From CAIUVD01 sp044338255 (GTDB lineage: Bacteria; Planctomycetota; UBA11346): a stretch of DNA of 41,504 nt. This document shows, in pieces, positions 1 to 8,258 of the stretch. The stretch is taken from positions 1 through 41,504 of the forward strand of contig JBIILZ010000022.1 of the NCBI GenBank assembly GCA_044338255.1. The letters run 5' to 3'. The notes under the pieces were generated by a model. That model ran no database searches. It saw only the letters and a program-made list of their open reading frames with translations, and had not been told where the DNA came from. Within the stretch, counting starts at the first letter, position 1, and every line of letters starts with the position of its first letter. Both the position numbers and the translations under genes were made by a program.

Positions 1-322
1 CAGTGAAATGACTTATGTACATTTTATTCATAATGAAAAGTCATAAGTGAAGGTGGTTGTTTAAACCCACGAAAAAATTGGCAGTTATCTCAATTTTCAG
101 GGATGAGCGCATTGTGCGTTGGATGGCGTACAAGAACGCCGATCTCAGCTGCCGTCGGTTAGGATTTCCTGCTGGCTGGATGCTGCGCGAGGCACTCACC
201 GCTTCAAATGCGAGGCTATAGGCAGGCCGGGGTCCCCTTGGACCTCGGACAGTGGAGGGGGCCCCTTCAGCCCCGAAGCGGTGACAGCCGTCTCTGTCAG
301 GGGGTGCAGAGTTATGCTTGCG
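1..322. other. Region without a supported gene
   Basis: The first 60 bases or so are AT-rich with weak inverted similarity (ATGACTT against AAGTCAT). The remainder is GC-rich. The short open frames here have no recognisable protein character and no good ribosome binding site. It is the downstream flank of the minus-strand HTH gene. No RNA gene or terminator was recognised. Confidence 0.5.
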
Positions 323-673
323 TCAGGTGCGAGTTGATTTGCCGCGAGAACGCGTGGGCTTGGTTGTCAGGCGTTCGACTTCGGACTGGAGTTCCATGTA
401 TCGTTCGGAAATGAAGGCTGGCGTATGTGTTAGCCAAGCCAGTTCAATAAAGCGCTGTCGAGCCGGTCCGGTTAGTCGAAGCGCGTCCGCCCAAGCCAAA
501 ATTCGTTTTTTAGGGGGCCTGGTGCGCTTGAAGGTCGTGATCGATGCCGACGTCACCTTCACCAAGCGCGCAAATGAGCGCACGGAGTGTTTCCGCTCGA
601 CCAGAATGAGGTCGAGATAATCGCCGAACTGGGTCTGTGCGCGGGTCCGCTGGCGATACACCATGCATGCCAT
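323..673 (-). CDS. Small helix-turn-helix DNA-binding protein
   Basis: A 116-residue basic protein. After a short leader, residues about 16-75 read like an XRE-type or TIGR02147-like helix-turn-helix: a motif beginning FGDYLDLIL, a serine-rich recognition segment, then a basic stretch (FKRTRPPKKR). A helical tail follows with an ELQSEVERL heptad-like run that could mediate dimerisation. It is divergently transcribed from the lipoprotein gene, with about 95 bases between the two starts, so it may regulate that promoter. Two in-frame ATGs (673 and 664) are possible. A decayed copy of its start and upstream region occurs near 6031-6250, which supports it being a real, once-duplicated gene. The family assignment is by eye; the DNA-binding role is inferred. 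Confidence 0.55.
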   Translation of the reverse strand: MACMVYRQRTRAQTQFGDYLDLILVERKHSVRSFARLVKVTSASITTFKRTRPPKKRILAWADALRLTGPARQRFIELAWLTHTPAFISERYMELQSEVERLTTKPTRSRGKSTRT

Positions 674-768
674 GTTCGCAGAAATGGCACGTTCGGTGGC
701 GGCAAGTGCATCATAAATAACTTAACACTGCTTGATTCCGAGCTGAACACTGGCAAAGGAGATCACTT
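674..768. promoter_or_regulatory. Divergent intergenic control region with strong RBS
   Basis: This spacer between the HTH gene and the lipoprotein gene contains an AT-rich core (CATAAATAACTTAAC). It ends in AAGGAG at 756-761, seven bases before the lipoprotein ATG. The same layout is preserved in a second, diverged copy near 6150-6246, with almost identical internal spacing. Exact promoter hexamers cannot be assigned. Confidence 0.5.
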
Positions 769-1767
769 ATGAAATCCCATGCGATCGCCCTGCTCGCTTT
801 CCTCGGTGCGCTTTTCGTCACCGGCTGCACACCACTTACCTACCAGGCCCGTTCCGTGCAGGTGCAGCAACTGCCTGCGCATCCGTTGCCGGTAGGAGCC
901 TCATACGCCTTGGTAGTGCCGGGGACATCGATTGGCTCGGCGCAACTGGCCAGCATTCAGATTCCCGGCTTCGCCAGGGCGGCTTCACCGGAAACCGCTG
1001 ACGTCACTATCGAAGTGAGCGTCGGCCAGGCGACGATAGATGGCCTAGCGATCGAGTCGGGCAAGGTCCATCAGGTCATCAGCAACGGTGGCGGGCCCAG
1101 CGAATACATCGCCTACAGCTATCGAGGCACCATCATCGTGCCCAGCCTGTTGCGTGTTTCGGCCAAGGCCCATGGCTTAATTGCCAACTATGATAGTCCG
1201 GTGCGTAGCGATCTGAATTTTGACGCCGATCCCGCCTCTGGTCAGCGATTCATCGACCCGGGGACCCTCGAATATGCCTTCAACAAGAGTAAGCCTACTC
1301 TCTTGCAGCAAGCCAGCCTGAAGGAAGTACGCAATGTTTTGAGCGTCGCCAACGACCTTTTGATCGACCAATTCACCGCTCGGCGGGAAGTCATTTCGGT
1401 CAACTTGGCCACTGAGCACAAAACCGATCCGCGATTTTCACAAGCCGCCAGCCGGTTTTCTGAGGCGATCGTTGGCCCAAGTAGCGACTCGGCGGCATTT
1501 GCCGCGCGCATGAAGCCGGTTCTCGATATCTGGCAACAGATCGCATCCAGCCCGGTTGGCGATGATGACGAAAAGCGAAATCAGTCGAAGGGTGCCGCGC
1601 TCTATAACCAAGCTGTCGGCTTGTTCCTTCTGAATCAGCTCGACGAAGCAGAGCGCTGTGCCAGCGCTGCTCAGGAACTCGGCGTCGAAGCCCAGACGGT
1701 GTCGTCCCTGACTTATTACATCCGGGACCGTCGTCAGCGCATCAAAGCGCAGGTCGCCACCCCATGA
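769..1767 (+). CDS. Putative lipoprotein of unknown function
   Basis: A 332-residue protein. It begins with a lipoprotein signal peptide: Lys-3, a hydrophobic run, and lipobox VTGC with the acylated Cys at residue 20. It is therefore likely exported and membrane-anchored. The middle is beta-rich with many small residues. The last 80 residues are helical and resemble a single TPR-like hairpin (ALYNQAVGLFLLNQLDEAE). The start is supported by AAGGAG seven bases upstream. Its stop overlaps the next start (ATGA), so the pair is probably co-translated. No enzymatic motif is visible. The role is unknown; a cell-envelope function is an inference from the lipobox only. Confidence 0.75.
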   Translation: MKSHAIALLAFLGALFVTGCTPLTYQARSVQVQQLPAHPLPVGASYALVVPGTSIGSAQLASIQIPGFARAASPETADVTIEVSVGQATIDGLAIESGKVHQVISNGGGPSEYIAYSYRGTIIVPSLLRVSAKAHGLIANYDSPVRSDLNFDADPASGQRFIDPGTLEYAFNKSKPTLLQQASLKEVRNVLSVANDLLIDQFTARREVISVNLATEHKTDPRFSQAASRFSEAIVGPSSDSAAFAARMKPVLDIWQQIASSPVGDDDEKRNQSKGAALYNQAVGLFLLNQLDEAERCASAAQELGVEAQTVSSLTYYIRDRRQRIKAQVATP

Positions 1768-2192
1768 GCTTCACCATGCCCAAGGAACACAAAATAACGG
1801 CCAATTACGTGCGAATTGCCTCCGCCGTTGCGGGTCACGAACAGCCGACCGCCATCTCGCAGGAGGAGTTCGATCAGGTCGTCACAGGTGATCAATTCAC
1901 CGAAGATCGCTTTGAACGTTTGCTGCCTGGTTTGCTGCCACGCGCGGCTGACGAGCTGCGCTTTCTCAAGCACCTGCGCTCCGACACTCTGCGTGTCCCA
2001 GATCAGGCTCTTCTGACCGCGATCGCTGCAGCCGAGGGGGATCTGAAAGCGGCCCATCGCATTCTCGGTAATGTTGAAGTCGGCCTTGATCATCCTGACT
2101 TATTAGTCCGAGCGGCGGGTCGCCTCATGCATGCCGCCGAGCAGCTCAGAGCTGCCCATGGATCCCACTCCATGCCCGTAAATAAGCGTTAA
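1764..2192 (+). CDS. Small soluble hypothetical protein coupled to the lipoprotein
   Basis: A 142-residue, mostly helical protein without signal peptide or membrane segment. Its ATG overlaps the lipoprotein stop codon as ATGA, the usual sign of translational coupling; a second ATG lies 12 bases on. I recognise no domain. It is rich in Ala, Leu, Glu and Arg, with several amphipathic helices, and would be cytoplasmic. Pairing with a lipoprotein suggests a shared pathway, but the function is unknown. After its stop the same frame stays open for about 50 codons (see the next entry). Confidence 0.6.
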   Translation: MSFTMPKEHKITANYVRIASAVAGHEQPTAISQEEFDQVVTGDQFTEDRFERLLPGLLPRAADELRFLKHLRSDTLRVPDQALLTAIAAAEGDLKAAHRILGNVEVGLDHPDLLVRAAGRLMHAAEQLRAAHGSHSMPVNKR

Positions 2193-2376
2193 ATTTCTGG
2201 CAACCTCGGGCTGAGAGGGCAGTTCGGTCTCGGGGTTACCAGTAGCGAGGTGGAAGGGGAGATTCTGGCTGGTGTGATCGGGGAGCTTTTGCAGGGGCGC
2301 AGCGATTATCTTGGCGAATTTGAGCTACCGTTGCTGCGTTGAGCCATCGACGTGGGGCCCAGGCCACTGGTCGGTC

Positions 2377-2416
2377 ACGTCCACCTAGCGCCGCGCAGGC
2401 GGCGCTAGGTGGACGT
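2377..2416. repeat. Perfect 18-bp inverted repeat with 4-base loop
   Basis: The arms 2377-2394 and 2399-2416 are exact reverse complements, separated by GCAG. No T-run follows on either strand, so it does not look like a standard intrinsic terminator. A hairpin of identical geometry but different sequence sits at 8219-8258. Confidence 0.85.
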
Positions 2417-2659
2417 ATGAAACTCCTTCGAGCCTACCGTCAAGCAATGCTCCGGCTTCACGTAGACTTGGCTGAGCAGCGTGGAATCGGTAGAGGCGAG
2501 TTTCTGGAGCTGTTCGGTCCGAAGGTTTAGGAACGGACGCCTCACGACCGTATAACATGATCATAGTAGGCTTTGAAAGCTTTTTGGTCGAGGCAGCTAA
2601 GCTACTAGCAGCAAGTGTTGATGACACTCTTTTATTAGGGTCAGAGGAAATCTTACCCC

Positions 2660-2689
2660 TTGACGATTAGAATTGTGATCCAGGTTAAA
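2660..2689 (+). promoter_or_regulatory. Candidate promoter of the ABC-3C module
   Basis: TTGACG at 2660-2665 matches a -35 box in five of six positions. About 18 bases downstream lies GTTAAA, a weak -10 candidate. The position, 45 bases before the first ATG of the three-gene module, is suitable. The -10 match is poor, so this is a tentative call. Confidence 0.35.
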
Positions 2690-2735
2690 GACACTCAGCA
2701 GTTAAACACATAGGACGAGACAGGAATCCTTTTCA

Positions 2736-3704
2736 ATGAAATTTGCTTTAGAAGATATTAGCGAAGATCAGTTTGAAGCTTTGGTGGTGCGTTTATGTCA
2801 TGAGCTGTTTGGAATTTCTGTTCAAGGATTTGCAAAAGGGCCGGACGGTGGACGGGACGCAAAATTTTGTGGTACAGCCCAAATTTTCCCAAGCACTGCA
2901 AGCCCGTGGGCGGGAACGACAATAATTCAGGCAAAGCACACCAATGGGTTCAATAAAAGCTGCAGTGAATCCGATTTTTTTAGTGTGACCGCGAAGCCCG
3001 AGAGCACTGTGATTGGTAAAGAAATTCCGAGAATAATCGCCTTGAAAAAATCTGGAGAATTGACGCACTATATGTTGTTTACGAACCGTTCGTTGACGGG
3101 TCTTGCAGAGCCGAAGATCAAGAAACATATTTCAGATAGCTGTGAAATTCCTGTGGATTCCATTCATTTGTGCGATAGTAAACAGATCGAATTGTATCTG
3201 GAGAGGTATCCGCATATACCTCGATTGGCGAAATTAGACCCGTTGGAGTCACCTTTAATTGTGAGTTCGGATGAGCTCGCAGAGGTCATTGAGGCTTTTT
3301 CAGAACAAGTGCAGCTCATTGCAGGGCAGGAAAGGCCTCCCGTGGATCGATTAGCCAATTACGAGAGAAAAAATCAAATAAACAACATGTCGGGGGAGTT
3401 TGCCCTTGCTCTAAGAAAGGCCTTCTTAAAAGAGACTCAGCAAGTTAAAGAGTTTTTGGCAAATCCCGCTAACATTCACCTGTGCGATATGTACACTTCA
3501 GTAACCGAAGAGTTCAAATTAAAAATAATTGCGCATAAATCCGAATATCAAACATTTGATCTGGTGTTTAATTACATATTCGATTTGCTGATCAATAGAA
3601 GTGCTATCCTAAAGTCCCACAAAAAGTTAACGCGACAAATGTTATTTTATATGTATTGGAATTGCGACATCGGAATGAATGAAGAAATTGAGGCAGTCGT
3701 TTAA
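2736..3704 (+). CDS. ABC-3C effector with restriction-endonuclease-like N-terminus
   Basis: A 322-residue protein. The first 70 residues have the signature of a PD-(D/E)xK nuclease fold: Glu-13 in an opening helix, then GPDGGRDAKF (35-44) with Asp-41, then IIQAKHT with Gln-65 and Lys-67 as a QxK variant of the ExK motif. About residues 180-322 are helical and would be the part that contacts its partners. It is the first gene of an overlapping trio (TAATG with the next), the standard layout of ABC-three-component conflict systems described by Aravind and colleagues. Predicted job: nucleic-acid cleavage on command of the ATPase. Base composition is much AT-richer than neighbouring genes, consistent with recent transfer. 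DNA cleavage is inferred, not shown. Confidence 0.75.
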   Translation: MKFALEDISEDQFEALVVRLCHELFGISVQGFAKGPDGGRDAKFCGTAQIFPSTASPWAGTTIIQAKHTNGFNKSCSESDFFSVTAKPESTVIGKEIPRIIALKKSGELTHYMLFTNRSLTGLAEPKIKKHISDSCEIPVDSIHLCDSKQIELYLERYPHIPRLAKLDPLESPLIVSSDELAEVIEAFSEQVQLIAGQERPPVDRLANYERKNQINNMSGEFALALRKAFLKETQQVKEFLANPANIHLCDMYTSVTEEFKLKIIAHKSEYQTFDLVFNYIFDLLINRSAILKSHKKLTRQMLFYMYWNCDIGMNEEIEAVV

Positions 3705-3943
3705 TGTTACGGCCAAGCAAATATTCACACCCGGATCAAACCGTGGTAAATGCCTCGTTGATTCTTCTTCAGAAATTGAAGGTCAGCAGGTTTTTGGGGT
3801 ATGATGATCTGCTGAAGCATTTGAAGAAATCTATAAACGGAGGGGAGTTTTTATTTTTACCGGCCTTAAATTTTTTGTATTTACTTGAGTTAGTTGAATA
3901 CAGAAGAAAAACAGACTCTTTCGAGATAACGGAGAGAACGTGA
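3704..3943 (+). CDS. ABC-3C middle component (MC6-like)
   Basis: A 79-residue protein whose ATG shares a base with the preceding stop (TAATG) and whose stop overlaps the next start (GTGA). It opens with a KYSHPDQTVVN segment and continues as a small winged-helix-like domain, with helices around LGYDDLLKHLKK and a final EYRRKTDSFEI strand. Size, position and this opening motif fit the small 'middle component' of ABC-3C modules; it most resembles the MC6 type. The middle component is thought to bridge the ATPase and effector. The family call rests on pattern memory and synteny. Confidence 0.7.
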   Translation: MLRPSKYSHPDQTVVNASLILLQKLKVSRFLGYDDLLKHLKKSINGGEFLFLPALNFLYLLELVEYRRKTDSFEITERT

Positions 3944-5751
3944 GGCTTTCCTCTCTCTATTCGAATAAAACCGCTATATTTAATCCGATTATATTTAATC
4001 CGGGATTTAATGTAATTATTGCTGAAATTCATTCTCCTCAAAAGGTTGACAGGGATACTCACAATCTCGGAAAATCGACCTTAGTGCAATTGTTGAATTT
4101 CCTGCTACTGGGTGGTCAGCCTGAATTTCTAACTGATTCTCCAAAGGTTTCTGAGGCGGCACGGAACATTTTTAGTGAATTCGTATTTTTCTTAGAAATT
4201 CAACTGCCAAATGATTCGTTCATAACAATCCGCCGAGGCACCTCAGAGGCCAGTAAAATATCATTTCAATTACATGCGAAAGGTAACAGCAATTTAAGCC
4301 AACTCTCTCTCGATGAATGGAGTCACCAAAAGTTGCTATTGGAGCGAGCTAAGGATTACCTTGACGGAGTATTGGATTTAGAAGCCTTAAAGCCTTGGGG
4401 ATTTCGCAAGGGTATGGGCTACCTATTGCGGACGCAAACCGATTTTCAGGGAATTTTTAAATTAACAAAACATGCAGCCGTGCATAGTGATTGGAAGCCA
4501 TTTCTTGCTCACATATTTGGTCTGAATTCTAATTTGGTTGGCGACCACTATAAGAAAATTGCAGACATTGAAACTAAAGAACACGATACTATTGTCATTC
4601 GGAATGAACTGGCCGGCGAAATTGAAAATCTAGGCAAATGCGAAAGCATTTTATTGCTCAAGAAAAATGACGCTGAAAAGAAGCAGGCATTCCTTGATTC
4701 GTTTGACTTTCGAGCTCAAGATAAAGTTATCACTAAGGAAATAGTTGATGATCTTAACGCGGAGATTGCTCGCTTAAATGAGGAGCGATATCTGCTTACT
4801 CAAACTAGGAGAAAAATTAAAACTTCACTTGAAAAGGATAAGATTCTTTTCAGTCCAGATGAGGCTCAGAGCATTTTCAAAGAGGCCGGCGTATTATTTG
4901 CTGGTCAAATTAAAAAGGACTTTGAACAGCTTATATCATTTAACAAATCCATAACTGAGGAGAGGGCTAAGTATTTAGAAGAGGAACTGAGCGAAGTCGA
5001 GTCAAGGCTCAAGGAAATGAATTCCTCGATTAACTCAATGAGTAAGAAGTGCTCCGAAGCAATGGCATATTTGAATGAAAGTGATGTATTTGAAAAATAT
5101 AAGAAGTACTCCAAGGAAATGGTAGGACTTCAGGCTGAAATTGCACTTCTGGAACGTCAATGCAAAAATCTGAAAAGACTGCAGGAAATTGGTCAGGAAA
5201 TTCGAACGCTTAAGGAACAGAGTGCCAGACTGCAAACAGCCATAGAAGAAAATTTAAACAAAGAATCAAATAATAAGGAAAGTTTGTATTCGAAAATTAG
5301 ACTCTATTTTAATGAGATTATAGAGACGGTTATTGGTCGAGGTGCTGTTATTACATTGTCGTTGAATTCTAAAGGAAATTTAGAATTTGAGGCCGAGATA
5401 TTAGATGAAGCAGGAAGCGCAACCTGTGCCGGGTCGGGCCACACATACAAGAAATTCCTCTGCATAGCCTTTGATCTGGCCATTTTACGAGCATGGCTCC
5501 CTAAGCCATTCCCTAGGTTTGTATATCATGACGGAGCTTTCGAGACCTTGGATGACCGGAAGAAGGAGAATCTTTTAGTGGTACTGCGCCAATATTCTGA
5601 TTTGGGTATCCAGTCAGTCATAACTCTAATTGACTCAGATCTTCCTAAGAGGTCGAAGGATGAAGGGGAAGTATTTGTCAGTAATGAAATTATATTAAAG
5701 CTTCATGACAAAGGTGAGTCGGGAAGATTATTTAAGATGATTTCATGGTAA
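3940..5751 (+). CDS. DUF2326 ABC-type ATPase of the ABC-3C system
   Basis: A 603-residue SMC/RecN-like ATPase. It starts at GTG, overlapping the stop of the middle component. Residues 1-10 (MRLSSLYSNK) and the Walker A variant THNLGKSTL at 40-48 are typical of DUF2326 proteins. Residues about 200-460 form a long coiled coil rich in Glu, Lys and Leu. Near the C-terminus YHDGAFETLDDRKK (Asp-531, Glu-535) corresponds to the family's Walker-B/D-loop region. In these systems the ATPase is thought to sense foreign nucleoprotein structures and license the effector. The reading frame is intact. GC content is distinctly lower than in the flanking genes. Confidence 0.85.
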   Translation: MRLSSLYSNKTAIFNPIIFNPGFNVIIAEIHSPQKVDRDTHNLGKSTLVQLLNFLLLGGQPEFLTDSPKVSEAARNIFSEFVFFLEIQLPNDSFITIRRGTSEASKISFQLHAKGNSNLSQLSLDEWSHQKLLLERAKDYLDGVLDLEALKPWGFRKGMGYLLRTQTDFQGIFKLTKHAAVHSDWKPFLAHIFGLNSNLVGDHYKKIADIETKEHDTIVIRNELAGEIENLGKCESILLLKKNDAEKKQAFLDSFDFRAQDKVITKEIVDDLNAEIARLNEERYLLTQTRRKIKTSLEKDKILFSPDEAQSIFKEAGVLFAGQIKKDFEQLISFNKSITEERAKYLEEELSEVESRLKEMNSSINSMSKKCSEAMAYLNESDVFEKYKKYSKEMVGLQAEIALLERQCKNLKRLQEIGQEIRTLKEQSARLQTAIEENLNKESNNKESLYSKIRLYFNEIIETVIGRGAVITLSLNSKGNLEFEAEILDEAGSATCAGSGHTYKKFLCIAFDLAILRAWLPKPFPRFVYHDGAFETLDDRKKENLLVVLRQYSDLGIQSVITLIDSDLPKRSKDEGEVFVSNEIILKLHDKGESGRLFKMISW

Positions 5752-6030
5752 GTATACGATTAATAAAATCGTAAATTGATGTAAAGATATTAATTTCGCT
5801 CAAAACAAGAAGCGAAATGGAGGGTCTTCCTCGATCGATTGGGGATATTTATGGTCACCCGGACCTGTATTTTGAGGTTAAGCCTGTCGATTTTTTGATC
5901 GTGGCTCCAATGAAGATTAGAATAAATTTAGAGCGCTTGCGCAATATTCTGATTAATGCTTGCTGCAGGAGACCACGAAATACGAAATTGCTAATGTAGT
6001 AATATTTTTTATGTAGTTAATGATTTACTG

Positions 6031-6151
6031 TCAATGCAATCTCGCAATTGAGTGAACGGGGTGCTTTCCCTCGGTCAGCATGGGCATGGTTAAGGTGGTC
6101 GCCGAACTAAATCTATGTGCGCGTTCGTAGAAGATACACAATGCACGCCAT
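6031..6151 (-). pseudogene. Decayed 5' end of a second HTH gene copy
   Basis: Read from ATG at 6151 this begins MACIVYLLRTRT, matching MACMVYRQRTRA of the gene at 323-673. Two in-frame TAG codons (6113-6115 and 6107-6109) follow, then FGDHLN against FGDYLD, then weak similarity to about residue 40 before it fades. The upstream divergent spacer is also conserved (6152-6246), with the same 51-base internal spacing between GATACA and GTGCATCAT. This is a remnant of a duplicated segment. Confidence 0.7.
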
Positions 6152-6246
6152 GTTTGCGAAAATGAGCTGATGGGCTGCATAACGTGCATCATGAATAACT
6201 TAACGGTGATTGATTTTTTACTAAACAGTGGCAAAGGTGTCATGCA

Positions 6247-7100
6247 TGAAATGCCCAGCGGTTTATTGCGTGGTAGAGTGCCCTTCTGCCGCTCGACATT
6301 TCCCAACCCCTGAGTCGCGGTGGGGAGGAGCGGCTGGTCGCCGATCTTGATGGAAGAGTTTGGCTGGACCGTAGCCGCGGATCTGTTCGCTGTGGGCTGA
6401 TTTGTGCGGACTCAACTCAGTCTGCCGCTGTGATCGCGAGCGACATACTACACGGAAAGCAACGATTCCCCCGTATAGCCCTGTTTTCCTGCATTTTTCG
6501 CTACTTTCTCTGAATCGCTTACCTTTCAGGAGGTTTGTTTGGCGGCACGTCTTCCCATTCGATATCGAAAAAAATCTCCATATCCCCGCTCGACCAATGC
6601 CCGCCAAGGCTATGTCATGGTTCAGCAGTATATACGGTTGTACGAGAACGAAGGATGGCCCCCCGAAGGCTTGTCCGGGGTGTCTCGGGCTGATAGCTCA
6701 GCTCGTAAATTACTCGCTGTCCTCGGAGCAATGACCTTGCGGCTGTGGGATGCCATCCCTGAACATCAGTCAATCACGATTCGTGCGTGCATGCGGAGAA
6801 CGGCGGGTTCTGGGCCGCTCGACCTGCGGCATTTGGCGCTTCGCCTAGGACGGTGTCGGGGATGGTTCGTTGTTGATGCTTTGGCTGGCACCCTGCGAAG
6901 AGGGCGCCGCCGGGATTCTGCGTAAGATTTGTTCGCATTGGGGTGGATCAATATCTCGTCAGAATCTCAATCTGAGAGAAAGCTCAGCCTGATGGGTACA
7001 CGTATCATGATGTCATGGTCGTACGCGGAAGGATTGGTTGCCTGTGGGATTGTTAATGTGGGACATGTGTGTATGAAAAGTTTAAGGAATTGAAAATCCC
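6247..7100. other. Long stretch without a credible gene
   Basis: The conserved promoter remnant leads into ATGAAATGCCC at 6246, but that frame closes after 34 codons with no signal peptide. A 128-codon plus-strand frame (6539-6925) ends in an Arg-rich low-complexity tail, has no recognisable domain, and looks like chance coding in GC-rich DNA. No RNA gene or terminator was recognised. The stretch may be degraded coding sequence. Confidence 0.45.
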
Positions 7101-7697
7101 ATGACTGACAATCTGGAATCGCGAATTAAAGCTCATCCAATATATCTTTATACTGTCAGCATGTGCGCTGTTGTTGTCGCAACGGTTGGCGTCTTAGGCT
7201 GGCTGGGCTGTTTAAAAACTCCTATTTTTCGATCTGATTCGCAAAACGATGAGCGAATTGAAGTTCGCCTTGACCCTCAGACGATTCTTACCTCTGCCAC
7301 TAATCAGATCGGCCAGATGAATAAATATTTGGCGGGCATAAATATGGCCACGCCCCAAATCGAATCGTTGGAAACATTTCGTTTGTCCATGTATCAGCAT
7401 CAGGCGTGGGCGGCTGGATTTCTCTCGATCGACGATGCGACTTTATATTTATTTTTCAAGACTAGGGCGAGCCCGGAACTATTCAGAAAATATAAAGATA
7501 ACTACTTCGGGGCTACAGAGTCACTTAATGCAATGGCCACTTATTTTCAGGAAATCGCGGAGGGAAAAAAAGAAATAAAATCGCTTACACAAAGTCAGGT
7601 GGATCGAGAATTTATCGCTTTACGCAATATTGCGGAAGTGCGGATTGCCGATTTTACAGGCTTTATCAAAAGTAGATCCGTTGGTGATTTTAAATAA
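7101..7697 (+). CDS. Membrane-anchored hypothetical protein
   Basis: A 198-residue protein with one transmembrane helix at about residues 14-36 (YTVSMCAVVVATVGVLGWLG) and a short N-terminal tail. The large remaining part is helical and probably periplasmic. A Cys at the end of the helix is not in a convincing lipobox because of the charged 16-residue leader. No catalytic motif was seen. AT-rich composition and A/T-ending codons resemble the ABC-3C genes rather than the chromosomal genes to the right, suggesting it is also acquired. A weak AAGGAAT lies upstream of the ATG. Function unknown. Confidence 0.6.
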   Translation: MTDNLESRIKAHPIYLYTVSMCAVVVATVGVLGWLGCLKTPIFRSDSQNDERIEVRLDPQTILTSATNQIGQMNKYLAGINMATPQIESLETFRLSMYQHQAWAAGFLSIDDATLYLFFKTRASPELFRKYKDNYFGATESLNAMATYFQEIAEGKKEIKSLTQSQVDREFIALRNIAEVRIADFTGFIKSRSVGDFK

Positions 7698-8161
7698 ATC
7701 AGTCCAGTCATGCCCTTGAATCTACGTCTGCATTAAATCATGTCTTTGGTCGCGCCGCGGAGATCGCTTATCTGGCCATTCAGGATATCAGTGTCCAGGG
7801 ACATGTCTTGCTCCCAGGTGATCCTGTCACGTTCCTCTATAGTAGTGGTCTTGATTCCATGCTGATGGCGATCCTGTCTTGCTCCCAGGTGATCCTGTCT
7901 TGCTCCCGGGTGATCCTGTCACGTTCCCCCATAGTAGTGGTCTTGCTTCCAGGCTGATGCTGTCCTGCTCCCAGGTTCTGCCTTATTATCTATCCAAACA
8001 TCCTCCTCTCCACGCGCATGCGCGCTCATGAAGGTGGAGGGGGTTATCCAACCATCAATTCGAGAGGCTCGACGACCCACCGCTGGCAGGCACCCCGGTA
8101 AGTCCGCATCGCTACCCGGAGGGTCACCGGCTGGCCTCGGTGAGTAGCTTGTTCCAGTTCC
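7698..8161. other. Non-coding stretch upstream of the terminator
   Basis: Apart from the compound tandem repeat at 7799-7980, this segment has no gene I can support. One plus-strand frame stays open from about 8055 through the terminator hairpin, but it has no start and no recognised domain. Confidence 0.4.
7799..7980. repeat. Compound tandem repeat (21- and 50-bp units)
   Basis: A 21-bp unit (GATCCTGTCTTGCTCCCAGG plus T) occurs in tandem at 7870-7890 and 7891-7911, with related copies at about 7799-7819 and 7962-7980. A 50-bp unit sharing the GATCCTGTC start occurs at 7820-7869 and 7912-7961, with only a handful of differences. The order is 21-50-21-21-50-partial. No gene is present here. 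Confidence 0.8.
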
Positions 8162-8207
8162 CCAACCACAGTAAACACCCGTACGAAACTCGTACGGGTG
8201 TTTTTTT
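8162..8207 (+). terminator. Strong intrinsic terminator
   Basis: The stem AACACCCGTACGA pairs perfectly with TCGTACGGGTGTT around the loop AAC and is followed by a run of seven T. The preceding 15 bases (CCAACCACAGTAAAC, 8162-8176) recur before a similar terminator at 32794-32838. It could end plus-strand transcripts from 7101 and insulate the BREX operon. Confidence 0.85.
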
Positions 8208-8218
8208 ATGGTGATTGC

Positions 8219-8258
8219 TGCAATTCCGCGTCTGGCGATGGCCAGACGCGGAATTGCA
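8219..8258. repeat. Perfect 18-bp inverted repeat with 4-base loop
   Basis: The arms 8219-8236 and 8241-8258 are exact reverse complements around GATG. No T-run follows. Stem and loop lengths equal those of the hairpin at 2377-2416, though the sequences differ. It lies in the tail region downstream of the BREX operon. Confidence 0.85.

Larger units (their letters stand above)
2193..2735. other. Intergenic stretch with a possible gene remnant
   Basis: Directly after the stop at 2190-2192 the same frame is open to a TGA at about 2341. It reads like a protein tail, including SEVEGEILAGVIGELLQG and a final ELPLLR. It has no start of its own and could be a fragment of a lost gene. A perfect hairpin follows at 2377-2416, then a 37-codon open frame starting MKLLRAYRQAM at 2417 with no convincing ribosome binding site. 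The remainder becomes AT-rich toward the ABC-3C module. Confidence 0.35.

Noticed and set aside
6539..6925. 128-codon plus-strand frame as a gene
   Set aside because: No domain, no ribosome binding site, Arg-rich tail, and a competing open frame on the other strand. Likely chance.
7700..8000. CRISPR array
   Set aside because: The repeats are adjacent units of unequal length (21 and 50 bp) without unique spacers of regular size.
8055..8215. Open plus-strand frame running into the terminator as a transposase tail
   Set aside because: No start and no recognisable transposase motif; it merely stays open through a GC-rich stretch.
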